This document shows positions 18,579-27,068 of a stretch of 64,000 nucleotides of DNA, piece after piece. Position 1 is the first letter of the stretch. Every line of letters starts with the position of its first letter. Position numbers and translations under genes: made by a program. Source of the stretch: an uncultured Oscillospiraceae bacterium (GTDB taxonomy: Bacteria > Bacillota > Clostridia > Oscillospirales > Oscillospiraceae); the NCBI GenBank assembly GCA_934645175.1, contig CAKUDE010000001.1, positions 1-64,000 of the forward strand, read 5' to 3'. The notes under the pieces were generated by a model. That model did not search any database. It was given only the letters and a program-made list of their open reading frames with translations, and was not told the origin of the DNA.

Positions 18579-18791
18579 TCAGACTTCCGAATTCTTTATA
18601 TATTCCACAATGTCCCCGAAATCCGTATCCAGTGTACCGCAGATTTTTTCCAGTACGCCCATTGTGACTGGTTCGTCACGCCGTAGCTTGGTCATTGTGT
18701 TCGGAGCCAATCCGGCTGCTTTGCGCAAATCCGCTTTACTCATTTTCTTATCAATCAACAGCTTCCAAAGCCGGTTATAGGAAACGGCCAT
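18579..18791 (-). CDS. Small XRE/HTH_26-type regulator of the defence operon
   Basis: A 70-residue, single-domain Cro/CI-type helix-turn-helix protein: LWKLLIDKKMSKADLRKAAG, APNTMTKLRRDEPV, LEKICGTLDTDFGDIVEY. Proteins of this size and sequence are common first genes of restriction and defence operons, where they often repress their own promoter. ATG at 18791 has AGGAGG 9 bases upstream. A clear sigma-A promoter with a palindrome beside it precedes the gene, fitting autoregulation. The next gene starts 59 bases downstream on the same strand. Confidence 0.85.
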   Translation of the reverse strand: MAVSYNRLWKLLIDKKMSKADLRKAAGLAPNTMTKLRRDEPVTMGVLEKICGTLDTDFGDIVEYIKNSEV

Positions 18792-18829
18792 TCTGTGTCC
18801 TCCTAAATTTAGCGCAGTTTATATTGGAG

Positions 18830-18858
18830 ATTATATCATGTTGCGTCACATTTTGCAA
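18830..18858 (-). promoter_or_regulatory. Promoter of the DISARM-like operon
   Basis: On the minus strand TTGCAA (18853-18858) and a perfect TATAAT (18830-18835) are separated by 17 bases, 38 bases before the HTH start codon. Confidence 0.75.
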
Positions 18859-18865
18859 GAGAGTG

Positions 18866-18881
18866 TCGCACGGTTGTGCGA
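18866..18881. promoter_or_regulatory. Palindrome next to the promoter, possible operator
   Basis: TCGCAC GGTT GTGCGA is a perfect 6-bp inverted repeat just upstream of the -35 box. It is a candidate binding site for the XRE regulator; this is an inference from position. Confidence 0.4.
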
Positions 18882-18953
18882 AAGTCGTTCAAGAAAAAGT
18901 CTTAAAAGCAATCATTGTATACAGGGATCCGGACTCGGATGGATTCCATGCGT

Positions 18954-19859
18954 CTAATCCTGCCGTGTATCCGCCTGCTTCTTTCGGTAGTAATAATCGC
19001 TTGCCTTGCGGCTGTTGCGGATACTTTGACATTGGACGGTCCCGCAGTATTTTTGGCGGTTTCCGTGTTTGATGAACGCTCTGCCGCAGGCAGCGCAAAA
19101 GGCGATATTTGTTTTGCCGCCATAGTCTCCGATGGCACCGGCATTGACGGCCGCAAAACGTCCCAATGCGTAATAGGCGGCGTCCACGACGGAGCGCACC
19201 ACGGGCTGCAGCGTGATCTGCCGACTGCTTTTGTCAAATTCCAAGCCGAGCGCAAGTTTCGGCAGTGTTTCCACAAAGTGTTCTATGACACACATACGAC
19301 TTTCTGCACCGGCCCGATACCACTGCCGCATGAGATCATTATCTTCCGCCACTCGAAGATTTTCGCAGAAGTGCTGTGCCTGTGAGATGTTGCCATCCAA
19401 CAGGCTTCGGATCGCAAAGACCGTCATGGTGTTGGTGTAGAGTTGCTTCAAGTCGGTCACTGCGTCCTCGACACAAACCTGGTAGAACTCCAGCGCATTA
19501 ACCATCACATCCCAGAACGAATTCATGTCATGATTGCCAAATTGGCGGTTATCCACATCGCTTCCATATAAATAGTACATATGGATATTTTCCAAACTCC
19601 ACCGGATCAAAATCTGCGCACATTCCTCCAATGGTTTCTCTCGCAATTCCAGGTAAAGATTGCACAGGTCGATCAGCAGTTCCTGCCCGGAGGGGTAGCC
19701 GTCAAACACTTTTGGCGGGCAGCCCGCCTCGTATTCCGCATAAATCATAAGTTTCCCGCCCTCTGTTCCGATTCTGTATGAACGGAACCGGAGGGTGTGT
19801 TTTTTTATGTCCCCGATACCGCCGATCTCATAATCCGTCAGTTCCTGTTTCAGATACAT
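18954..19859 (-). CDS. DUF6076-like protein with C-terminal zinc finger
   Basis: A 301-residue protein ending in a treble-clef-like zinc site, CAACGRAFIKHGNRQKYC plus a fourth Cys in VQCQ, followed by a basic YYYRKKQ tail. This tail resembles the CGNR-type finger and the finger of the protein at 22583-23029. The first 220 residues are helical without catalytic motifs. I associate such proteins (DUF6076) with clostridial mobile elements; the name is from memory and the function is unknown. ATG at 19859 has GGGAG upstream. It is divergent from the excisionase-like gene and shares a 138-base control region with it. Confidence 0.55.
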   Translation of the reverse strand: MYLKQELTDYEIGGIGDIKKHTLRFRSYRIGTEGGKLMIYAEYEAGCPPKVFDGYPSGQELLIDLCNLYLELREKPLEECAQILIRWSLENIHMYYLYGSDVDNRQFGNHDMNSFWDVMVNALEFYQVCVEDAVTDLKQLYTNTMTVFAIRSLLDGNISQAQHFCENLRVAEDNDLMRQWYRAGAESRMCVIEHFVETLPKLALGLEFDKSSRQITLQPVVRSVVDAAYYALGRFAAVNAGAIGDYGGKTNIAFCAACGRAFIKHGNRQKYCGTVQCQSIRNSRKASDYYYRKKQADTRQD

Positions 19860-19893
19860 ATCACAACACTCCCATATTACCGAAACTCTTACC

Positions 19894-19925
19894 GTAAGAA
19901 CATCGCATGCCGCCGCTGTTCTTAC
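19894..19925. promoter_or_regulatory. Inverted repeat in the divergent control region
   Basis: GTAAGAACA at 19894-19902 and TGTTCTTAC at 19917-19925 form a perfect 9-bp inverted repeat with a 14-base centre, between the divergent genes. It is a possible operator or recombination-factor site. Confidence 0.45.
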
Positions 19926-19997
19926 CGATAGAGCGAAGAATTACGATCCTATTATATGCGATAATACAGCCAAACACAAGAGAAAGGAGCGAAATAC

Positions 19998-20177
19998 ATG
20001 GAGACGAGTTCCAACAAGTCCGTATTCAACCTCAAAGAGGCTGCGGCTTACCTGGGGATCAGCGTCCCAACCTTGGTGCGGCTGCTGGGGAGCGGGGGCA
20101 TCCCATACCGCCGCATAGGGCAGCGGTGGCTGATCGCCCGGGCTGCACTGGATGATTGGCTGAACAAAAAGAATTGA
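19998..20177 (+). CDS. Excisionase-like MerR/HTH_17 protein (59 aa)
   Basis: A 59-residue protein: VFNLKEAAAYLGISVPTLVRL, GGIPYRRIGQRWLIARAAL, DDWLNKKN. This is the classic DNA-binding excisionase fold, with a winged helix-turn-helix in which the Arg-Arg-Ile-Gly wing follows the recognition helix. Such proteins bend DNA in recombination or regulate element genes. ATG at 19998 is preceded by AGAAAGGAG 8 bases upstream. The replication gene follows after 18 bases, so the two probably form one transcript. Confidence 0.85.
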   Translation: METSSNKSVFNLKEAAAYLGISVPTLVRLLGSGGIPYRRIGQRWLIARAALDDWLNKKN

Positions 20178-20195
20178 GAAAGGAGTGATCGCCCC

Positions 20196-22433
20196 ATGAC
20201 CGAAACAAAGCCAATCGTCGTATATACGGCAGACTGCATCGGCAATGCAGCCAACTGCCGATATCCCAACGAAGTTAAAATCACGGACAAAGTCTCCGCA
20301 AAGCAGGCTTTTGCCACGGATATGGTCTGCGCACGGTACAAAAACCACTACCGTAGCACCGCGAATTTTGAGGTTGCCAATGCGCTGCCCGGAGACTGTG
20401 ACAATGACCACTCAGAGATAGCGGCAGAGTGGATCACCCCGGAGGACATTGCGGATCTCTTTGCCGATGTTCCCTATGTGCTGCACTACAGCCGCCACCA
20501 CATGAAGATCAAGGGCGAAAAAAGTGCCCGGCCACGCTTTCATGTCGTTTTTCTCATCGCCCCTGAACAGGATACGGAGCGTTATGCGGCGCTGAAGCAG
20601 CGTCTGCTGGCGGCATTTCCCTTTTTCGATGCCAACGCCATGGATGTCGCCCGGTTTCTGTTCGGCACGGAGGATCCGCAGGTCGTCTATCACCCCGGTA
20701 CGACCCCTCTGAATGAATTTTTGGATGACCTGGAGAACGAACAGGCTTTTGCCGGCATGGGACACACCATCCCCGAGGGTAGCCGCAACAGCACCCTGTC
20801 CCGGATCGGGGCAAGGATCGTAAAACGGTATGGGGATACGGTGAAATCAAAGGAACTGTTTTTACAGGCCGCCGAGCAATGCATTCCGCCTCTGGAGGAT
20901 CGGGAGCTGGAGAACATCTGGGCAGGGAAACAGAGGCTCTATGCCAAAATGCGTAAGCAACCCGGGTACATTCCGCCGGACGCCTATAACGGCACCGGCT
21001 CCGTTGTCTGGGAAACGCCCCTTCCGTTTGATGAATACGACCTTCCCACATTTCCTGTGGATGCATTGCCGGAAACCGTTCGCCGTTATGTACTGGCGGT
21101 GGCGGAGTCCACGCAGACTTCCGTGGATATGGCGGCGGTGGAAGCGCTTGGTGTGGGAGCCCTGTGCAGCCAGGGAAAATACTTCATCCGGGGTAATGCG
21201 GACTGGGTGGAACCCCTCAATATCTACACGGTCGTCATCCTTCCCCCGGCAGAGCGGAAATCCTCGGTGCTGTCCATGATGATCCGCCCGGTGGAGGAAT
21301 ATGAAAAAGAGGAAAATTCCCGCCGCAATGCCGGAATCATCGAAAGTCAGATGGTTCTGAGCAGACTGGAAAAGGAAAAACGCAGTTTGGTGGAGCGGGC
21401 ATCCAAGGGCAAAGCCACCGAAGAAGAAGTCCGCGCCAAGGCGACGGAAATTGCCAAATACGAGCCGGTCAAGTCGCTGCGGTTATTCGTGGACGATGTG
21501 ACATCAGAAAAGTTGACCTCTGTTCTGGCCGAGAACAAGGGCCGTGCGGCGGTGGTTTCCGCAGAGGGCGGTATCTTCGATATCATCAGCGGCTTGTACA
21601 GCCGTAATGTGAATATCGACGTATTCCTCAAAGGCCACAGCGGCGATACCATCCGGGTCGACAGAATCGGCAGAGCCAGCGAGAGCATCATCCATCCGGC
21701 ATTGACCATGGTGCTGGCGGTACAGCCGGAAGTGCTGAACGGGCTGATGAGCAACAACACCTTCCGTGGTCGCGGCCTTACCGCCCGATTCCTGTACGCC
21801 ATGCCGAAGTCTACCGTTGGCAGCCGCTCCTTCTCCACGAAGCCGATTCCGGAAGGAGTTAGGGCCAGGTATCAGGCTCTGATTGAAACCATCCTGTCCA
21901 GTGACAATGAGCAGGAGCCGATCAGTCTGGACGATGGTGCCCGGGAAGTGCTGGAAGACTTGTTCAACGAGATAGAAGGCCGGTTGAAAGGAGACTTGGC
22001 GGAGATCTCCGACTGGGCAGGTAAGTTCGTGGGTGCGGTTCTGCGTATCAGCGGGATTCTGCACGTCATGAAATACCCCAAGGATTCCATGTTCGATGCC
22101 GTTGACCGGGAGACCATGGAGCATGCCGCAACCATCGGCAGGTACTTTCTGGCGCACGCCAAAGCCGCCTATTCTCTCATGGGGGCCGACACCGTAAACA
22201 AAGATGCCCGGCATCTGCTGTCCTTTATCAAGCGGGAACGGCTTGCAGAGTTCTCCCGCCGGGATGCCATGCGCCTTTGCCGCAGTTTCAAAACCGCAGA
22301 TTCTCTGCAGCCCGTGCTGAATCGGCTCTGCGAGTATGGCTATATTGCCGTTAAGCCCCAGGAACCGGCTTCGGGCATTGGCCGCCGTCCGTCGGAGGTC
22401 TATGTAACAAATCCTGCCGTACTGAATACGTGA
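20196..22433 (+). CDS. DUF3987 replication protein (primase-helicase-like)
   Basis: A 745-residue protein of the kind found in integrative elements and phages. The N-terminal 250 residues look like a primase-type domain (FHVVFLIAPEQDTERYAALK, FFDANAMDVARFLFGTEDP). The DUF3987 domain follows, with a degenerate P-loop LPPAERKSS near residues 348-356, LRLFVDDVTSEKL, and VVSAEGGIFDIISGLYSR. The C-terminal end has a winged-helix-like region (FSRRDAMRLCRSF). It probably helps replicate the excised element. ATG has AGGAG 10 bases upstream. It is followed by the recombination module on the same strand. Confidence 0.8.
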   Translation: MTETKPIVVYTADCIGNAANCRYPNEVKITDKVSAKQAFATDMVCARYKNHYRSTANFEVANALPGDCDNDHSEIAAEWITPEDIADLFADVPYVLHYSRHHMKIKGEKSARPRFHVVFLIAPEQDTERYAALKQRLLAAFPFFDANAMDVARFLFGTEDPQVVYHPGTTPLNEFLDDLENEQAFAGMGHTIPEGSRNSTLSRIGARIVKRYGDTVKSKELFLQAAEQCIPPLEDRELENIWAGKQRLYAKMRKQPGYIPPDAYNGTGSVVWETPLPFDEYDLPTFPVDALPETVRRYVLAVAESTQTSVDMAAVEALGVGALCSQGKYFIRGNADWVEPLNIYTVVILPPAERKSSVLSMMIRPVEEYEKEENSRRNAGIIESQMVLSRLEKEKRSLVERASKGKATEEEVRAKATEIAKYEPVKSLRLFVDDVTSEKLTSVLAENKGRAAVVSAEGGIFDIISGLYSRNVNIDVFLKGHSGDTIRVDRIGRASESIIHPALTMVLAVQPEVLNGLMSNNTFRGRGLTARFLYAMPKSTVGSRSFSTKPIPEGVRARYQALIETILSSDNEQEPISLDDGAREVLEDLFNEIEGRLKGDLAEISDWAGKFVGAVLRISGILHVMKYPKDSMFDAVDRETMEHAATIGRYFLAHAKAAYSLMGADTVNKDARHLLSFIKRERLAEFSRRDAMRLCRSFKTADSLQPVLNRLCEYGYIAVKPQEPASGIGRRPSEVYVTNPAVLNT

Positions 22434-22582
22434 TCCGTCCGTTTTGTCCGTTGCGCCCGAGGGGGAAGGGGCGGTCGCAATCTCTGTGCCTTTTCTCTCC
22501 GGGCAACGGCCCGGGGTCTTACGCACAAAAACGGCGAAATCAAAAGGGGAATTACCCCGGAATCAAGCAAGGAGATTACAAA

Positions 22583-23029
22583 ATGACCAAACATGAAATT
22601 GAGATTCTGAATGTCATGCGCAGCCGGGGCAAAACAGCCACGGATATTGCGCTTGCCCTTCAAGTCTCCGTCAATACCGTGCGCTCTTACATCCGCCGCC
22701 ACCCGCCGGAAGATGCGGTTCGGATCGGATGCCGCCGGTGCGGGAAACCGATACTCCAAGTGAAGGGCAGAAAGGCCAAATACTTCTGTTCCGACCAATG
22801 CCGAAATGCATGGTGGAATGCCCATCCGGAACAGGTGCGGCGGAAAGCCTATTATCGTCTGACCTGTGAATACTGCGGAAAGGAGTTTGTCAGCTATGGA
22901 AACCGGAAACGCAAATACTGCTCCCGTCTCTGTTACGCCGACGCAAGAAGAACTCATTCGGTATCGGATCCTCTGCGCAATGCTGGATCACCTCGGCCGA
23001 ACGGGGGAACTGGACGCCCAAACCCGTGA
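22583..23029 (+). CDS. HTH and double zinc-finger protein of the recombination module
   Basis: A 148-residue protein. Residues 10-40 form a LuxR/resolvase-like helix-turn-helix (KTATDIALALQVSVNTVRSY). Two treble-clef-like fingers follow: CRRCGKPILQVKGRKAKYFC with SDQC, and CEYCGKEFVSYGNRKRKYC with SRLC. It probably binds DNA. The same HTH pattern forms the C-terminal end of the recombinase at 3101-4624. ATG has GGAG 9 bases upstream. Its last 134 bases overlap the next gene in another frame, an unusually long overlap. The Pro/Gly-rich tail after residue 120 may be a by-product of the overlapping coding sequence. Confidence 0.7.
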   Translation: MTKHEIEILNVMRSRGKTATDIALALQVSVNTVRSYIRRHPPEDAVRIGCRRCGKPILQVKGRKAKYFCSDQCRNAWWNAHPEQVRRKAYYRLTCEYCGKEFVSYGNRKRKYCSRLCYADARRTHSVSDPLRNAGSPRPNGGTGRPNP

Positions 23030-23090
23030 ACAGGCAAACGCCGTTCTCGCCATGAAAGCCGGCCTGAAACGGGACAGCATTTTTCTTTAA
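22896..23090 (+). CDS. Small SHOCT-like recombinase-associated protein
   Basis: A 64-residue protein (ELIRYRILCAMLDHLGRTGELD, then EQANAVLAMKAGLKRDSIF). It has the layout of the short helical proteins that precede serine recombinases, as does 2935-3129. ATG at 22896 has AAGGAG 10 bases upstream, inside the previous gene. It is followed after 82 bases by the recombinase pair. The function is unknown. Confidence 0.65.
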   Translation: METGNANTAPVSVTPTQEELIRYRILCAMLDHLGRTGELDAQTREQANAVLAMKAGLKRDSIFL

Positions 23091-23172
23091 ATTCGTCGTG
23101 ATATGGACTTGCTATATCCTCCGAAACGAGCAATATATGTAGCTGACGATACTTGATACAAAGGAGCAGACC

Positions 23173-24450
23173 ATGCCGAGAACCGTAGAACAAATCCAAT
23201 TTACACCCCGCATGCCGAAAGCCCTTCGGGTGGCGGCGTATGCCAGAGTATCCTGCGGCAAGGATGCCATGCTTCACTCTTTGGCGGCACAGGTGGATCA
23301 TTACAGCACCTACATCCGTCACCACCCGGGTTGGGAGTATGTGGGCGTTTATGCAGACGAAGCCAAGACCGGCACCAAGGACAGTCGGGAAAATTTCCAG
23401 AGGATGCTTGCCGACTGTCGTATGGGGAAGATCGATCACATCATCACCAAGTCCATATCCCGTTTTTCCCGGAATACCGTAACCCTTCTGGAAACGGTAC
23501 GGGAACTGAAGGACCTGGGCATCAGCGTTTATTTTGAAGAGCAGTCCATCAACACCGCCACCGCTGACGGAGAGCTGATGCTTTCCATTCTGGCAAGCTA
23601 TGCCCAGGAGGAAAGTCTCTCCGCCAGCGAAAACCAGAAATGGCGGGTGAAGCGGAACTTTGAAGAAGGCATTCCCTGGCGATTCTTCATGCTGGGCTAC
23701 CGTCGTGAAAACGGTAGACTGGCCGTCATCCCGGAAGAAGCGGAGATCGTCAGAAGTATTTTCAACGACTATCTGGCGGGAAAGGGCGTCACCGCCATTA
23801 CCAAACGACTGAATGAAAGCGGATATGTCACCCAGAACGGCGGCGTGTTTCATAAGAGTGCCGTGGAGCGGATCCTCCGCAATTATGCCTACACCGGAAA
23901 TCTTCTGCTGCAGACCAAATTCCGGGAAAACCATCTGACCAAGGTCACCCGGAAGAATCAGGGAGAGCTGCCCCGGTACCATGCGGCGAACACCCACGAA
24001 GCCATTATTTCACAGGAGATATTCGATGCGGTCCAAGCGGAGATCCTGCGCAGAAAGCGGAAGTATGCGCCGACCAAGCCGCAGCAAACATCCCCCTTCA
24101 CGGGCCTTATTACCTGCGCCCTCTGCGGCAAGCATTACCGCCGTAAAACCACCGCCACGGGACCGGTTTGGATCTGCGCTACCTACAATTCTTATGGGAA
24201 GTCCTACTGCCCCTCAAAAGCCATCCCGGAGGAAACACTGATGCAGGCCGCCGCCCAGGTCGGGCACACGGGCAAAATAACGGCGATTACGGCCCACAAC
24301 GACAATCTCCTGGAGTTCACCCTCGAGGACGGAACCGGTGTCGTAAAACGGTGGCAGGACCGCTCCCGTGCCGAGAGCTGGACGGCGGAAATGCGCAAAA
24401 CTGCCGGAGAAAAAACGCGGGAAAGGAATAAACGCCATGCCGAAAGCTAA
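23173..24450 (+). CDS. Serine recombinase (first of a pair)
   Basis: A 425-residue serine recombinase. The catalytic domain has Ser27 in AYARVSCGK and the SRFSRN motif, then a Recombinase domain (NYAYTGNLLLQ) and a zinc ribbon (CALCGKHYRRK, later CATYN). It is shorter than usual because the zinc ribbon is followed by only about 70 residues and the long coiled coil is absent. AAGGAG lies 6 bases before the ATG. It overlaps the next recombinase gene by 14 bases. Paired recombinases of this kind may act together as one recombination system; this is an inference from the overlap and matched architecture. Confidence 0.9.
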   Translation: MPRTVEQIQFTPRMPKALRVAAYARVSCGKDAMLHSLAAQVDHYSTYIRHHPGWEYVGVYADEAKTGTKDSRENFQRMLADCRMGKIDHIITKSISRFSRNTVTLLETVRELKDLGISVYFEEQSINTATADGELMLSILASYAQEESLSASENQKWRVKRNFEEGIPWRFFMLGYRRENGRLAVIPEEAEIVRSIFNDYLAGKGVTAITKRLNESGYVTQNGGVFHKSAVERILRNYAYTGNLLLQTKFRENHLTKVTRKNQGELPRYHAANTHEAIISQEIFDAVQAEILRRKRKYAPTKPQQTSPFTGLITCALCGKHYRRKTTATGPVWICATYNSYGKSYCPSKAIPEETLMQAAAQVGHTGKITAITAHNDNLLEFTLEDGTGVVKRWQDRSRAESWTAEMRKTAGEKTRERNKRHAES

Positions 24451-26026
24451 AAATGTCACCGTCATTCCTGCCACGCTGAATATCCATACCAAAACACCTA
24501 CCACGGAACGGGTGCACCGCCGAGTGGCGGCTTATGCCCGGGTTTCCACGGACAGCGAAGAACAGCTCACTTCCTACGAAGCCCAAGTGGACTATTACAC
24601 CAAATTCATCCGGGAAAACCCGGATTGGGACTTCGTGGAGGTCTATACCGACGAGGGCATCAGCGCCGTCAACACCAAACACCGTGACGGCTTTAACCGG
24701 ATGATCCGGGATGCCCTTGCCGGAAAGATCGACCTGATCGTGACCAAATCCGTCAGCCGTTTCGCCAGAAACACCGTGGACAGTCTGACCACCATCCGCA
24801 AGCTGAAGGAGGCTGGCTGTGAGTGCTTCTTCCAGAAAGAGAATATCATGACCTTCGACTCCAAAGGGGAACTGCTCATCACCATCATGTCGAGTCTTGC
24901 TCAGGAGGAAAGCCGCAGCATCTCCGAAAATGTTACCTGGGGGCAGCGAAAGCGCTTCGCCGACGGGAAAGTCAGTATCCCGTACGGCCAATTTCTGGGC
25001 TATCGCAAAGGCGCGGATGGTCTGCCGGAAATCGTGCCGGAGGAGGCGGAGATCGTCAGGCGTATCTACTGCGAATTTCTTCAGGGGAAATCCACCAACG
25101 CCATTGCCACCATGCTGACGGAGGAGGGAGTCCCCACTCCCGGCAAGAGAACCGTTTGGCAGAGAGCCACCGTGGAGAGTATCCTGCGGAACGAGAAATA
25201 CAAAGGCTCCGCACTGCTTCAGAAATCCTTTACGGTAGATTTCCTCACCAAGAAAACCAAGGTCAACGAAGGGGAGGTTCCTCAGTATTATGTGGAGGAC
25301 AGCCATCCTGCCATCATCGAGCCTTGGGAATGGGAACAGGTTCAGACAGAGTTGGAGCGACGTAAAAACAGCCGCAATCGGCACCGTCAGACCAGCCCCT
25401 TCTCCGGGAAGATTCTCTGTGCCGACTGCGGCGGGATTTTCGGTGCCAAGACCTGGCACTCCACCGACCGTTACCGCCGGGTCGTCTGGCAGTGTAACGA
25501 TAAATTTAAGAGGGAACACAAATGCGAAGCGCCCCATTTGACCGAGGAACGGTTGAAAGAACTGTTTCTGTCGGCCCTTGGGGCATATCTTTCCGACCGG
25601 GAGATCGTCATTGCCCGGCTGCGTGATACCCAGCGGATGCTCACGGATACGGATTTCATCGACGAAGACATTCGGTCTTTGGAAGAGGAATTGACTGCCG
25701 TTACCGAAATGCTGCGCCTTTGCATCGAAGAAAACGCGGCCAATACCATGACCGAAGAAACCTACCGCGCCACACACGCTGACCTGTGCCGCCGCTTCGA
25801 AGAAACCGAAGCCAGACTGACGTCGCTGCAAAAGCAGCGGGACAGAATGAAAGCAGATGTCATCGCCATCGGCGGCATGATGTTTGAACTGGGCGAACTG
25901 GACACCCTGCCCATTGACTTTGACGAAAAACTCTGGAACGGCACCATCGACCATGTCACTGTCCACGCCGACGAAAGGGTCATGTTTTGCTTCAAGGACG
26001 GGAAGGAAATCACAACGAGGTTATGA
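24437..26026 (+). CDS. Large serine recombinase (second of a pair)
   Basis: A 529-residue large serine recombinase with the full layout: catalytic domain (Ser37 in AYARVSTDS, SRFARN motif), Recombinase domain (VESILRNEKYKGSALLQKS), zinc ribbon (CADCGGIFGAK, later WQCN and HKCE) and a C-terminal coiled coil at about 400-480. This domain order is typical of integrases such as TnpX and phiC31 that insert and excise elements without tRNA preference. ATG at 24437 has AAAGGA upstream inside the previous gene. It is the last gene before a terminator and probably close to one element end. Confidence 0.92.
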   Translation: MPKAKNVTVIPATLNIHTKTPTTERVHRRVAAYARVSTDSEEQLTSYEAQVDYYTKFIRENPDWDFVEVYTDEGISAVNTKHRDGFNRMIRDALAGKIDLIVTKSVSRFARNTVDSLTTIRKLKEAGCECFFQKENIMTFDSKGELLITIMSSLAQEESRSISENVTWGQRKRFADGKVSIPYGQFLGYRKGADGLPEIVPEEAEIVRRIYCEFLQGKSTNAIATMLTEEGVPTPGKRTVWQRATVESILRNEKYKGSALLQKSFTVDFLTKKTKVNEGEVPQYYVEDSHPAIIEPWEWEQVQTELERRKNSRNRHRQTSPFSGKILCADCGGIFGAKTWHSTDRYRRVVWQCNDKFKREHKCEAPHLTEERLKELFLSALGAYLSDREIVIARLRDTQRMLTDTDFIDEDIRSLEEELTAVTEMLRLCIEENAANTMTEETYRATHADLCRRFEETEARLTSLQKQRDRMKADVIAIGGMMFELGELDTLPIDFDEKLWNGTIDHVTVHADERVMFCFKDGKEITTRL

Positions 26027-26041
26027 AAATGCAAAAGAAGA

Positions 26042-26085
26042 CTCAGGTTGCAGATTGGATTCTGCTGACCTGAGCCTTATTTTAT
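26042..26085 (+). terminator. Terminator after the recombinase pair
   Basis: CTCAGG at 26042-26047 pairs with CCTGAG at 26069-26074, with additional inner pairing, followed by a T-rich CTTATTTTATG. It lies 16 bases past the stop. Confidence 0.7.
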
Positions 26086-26089
26086 GTAT

Positions 26090-26323
26090 TTAGCAACGGC
26101 AGTGGGGGCATCTGGGAACACATCCCAAAACTAACCCACCATTTCCGTACTGACGCCACTGATGTCCGCAATATTCGCAGGTATAGTCTCTATAGTCATT
26201 AGGGTCACATCCCGAGTCGCCGCATATCGGACAAGGCGGTACTCCGTATCCATTAAACAGGCCATCTTCATCCTCGGCCATAGACCAAGTATAGCCACAT
26301 CCTCTGCAAATAAAGTCTTTCAT
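26090..26323 (-). CDS. Small Cys-rich zinc-ribbon protein
   Basis: A 77-residue protein with two zinc-ribbon-like halves: CRGCGYTWS with CPICGDSGC, and CEYCGHQWRQ with CPHCRC at the end. No enzyme motif is present. ATG has AAAGGAGG upstream, and its first base overlaps the stop of the upstream gene, so the two are translated together. It converges on the recombinase pair. The function is unknown. Confidence 0.7.
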   Translation of the reverse strand: MKDFICRGCGYTWSMAEDEDGLFNGYGVPPCPICGDSGCDPNDYRDYTCEYCGHQWRQYGNGGLVLGCVPRCPHCRC

Positions 26324-26730
26324 TACGGGGCCTCCTTTGCACCATCGCCGTTCTCAGCCACTTCATCCGTCGACGCTTCTTCACCGGGCCGATCTGCAAC
26401 TTCTTCGCTAAACGCCGCATGGATTTTCTCTCCCAGTGCATCATGCGCTTTACTTTCAGCCGCTTTTGTCTTTACATACTTCACACCCTTAGGGATGAGA
26501 TACAGTGCACCACAGGCTGCAAGTGTAATCATGCTACCCTTGGCTAATCCTCTTTTTTCCCCTGTAGCAAGGCCTGTCTTTTCCCCTTCTGCAAGTGCAT
26601 AGTTAAAGATTTTCCTGACACCATCCAACATATTTCCGTCCCCGATGGACTTAAGCGGTTTCGTGATGTCAGGGGCTGCTGCACCCGACGTATTCAGCAG
26701 TTCGCCAATTTCTTTTCCTGTAGTGTTCAT
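26323..26730 (-). CDS. Hypothetical protein with one hydrophobic segment
   Basis: A 135-residue protein that I do not recognise. It has a hydrophilic helical N-terminal half (GVRKIFNYALAEGEKTGLATG), a single hydrophobic stretch SMITLAACGALYLIPKGV (about 66-83) that may cross or touch the membrane, and an acidic Glu/Ala-rich tail. ATG has AAAGGAG 6 bases upstream. It forms a two-gene unit with the zinc-ribbon gene (TAATG overlap). Confidence 0.6.
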   Translation of the reverse strand: MNTTGKEIGELLNTSGAAAPDITKPLKSIGDGNMLDGVRKIFNYALAEGEKTGLATGEKRGLAKGSMITLAACGALYLIPKGVKYVKTKAAESKAHDALGEKIHAAFSEEVADRPGEEASTDEVAENGDGAKEAP

Positions 26731-26888
26731 TTTTTCTCCTTTTTACTTCACGAATAAGCTATTACAGAATTCCAGAATTAAGATGCAATAATGCTCTGTG
26801 CCATCCAGAGTATGGACTTTAAGCTCAGCCTCAATTTGCCTGTTTTGGGGGCTTGCTTTTGCATGTTCTTTTGGGAATGGTGCTTAGA

Positions 26889-27068
26889 TTACAGTGTTTC
26901 AAAGTTCCTATCCTTATAATTGCCCATCGTTTTTCTTTCATGGGGTTCCTTTAATACCGCCCTACACTCCACCAACTCCGCAGAAATTCCGAGTTCCTCA
27001 GCAATCTCCGGGTGTTTCGAAATTGCTTCTGCGATCCGTATCGCCAGGATCCGTTCACGCACACTCAT
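26889..27068 (-). CDS. Conserved small hypothetical protein (59 aa)
   Basis: A 59-residue protein starting MSVRERILAIRIAEAISKHP with EIAEELGIS. I know similar short proteins from clostridial mobile regions, without function. ATG at 27068 is preceded by GGAGGAG with a 6-base gap; an ATG six bases earlier would sit directly on the ribosome binding site and is less likely. Confidence 0.6.
   Translation of the reverse strand: MSVRERILAIRIAEAISKHPEIAEELGISAELVECRAVLKEPHERKTMGNYKDRNFETL

Noticed and set aside
4740..18791. Classification as BREX, Druantia or a plain type II restriction-modification system
   Set aside because: There is no pglZ, brxC or druE-type gene and no restriction endonuclease. 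DrmA and DrmB signatures point to DISARM.
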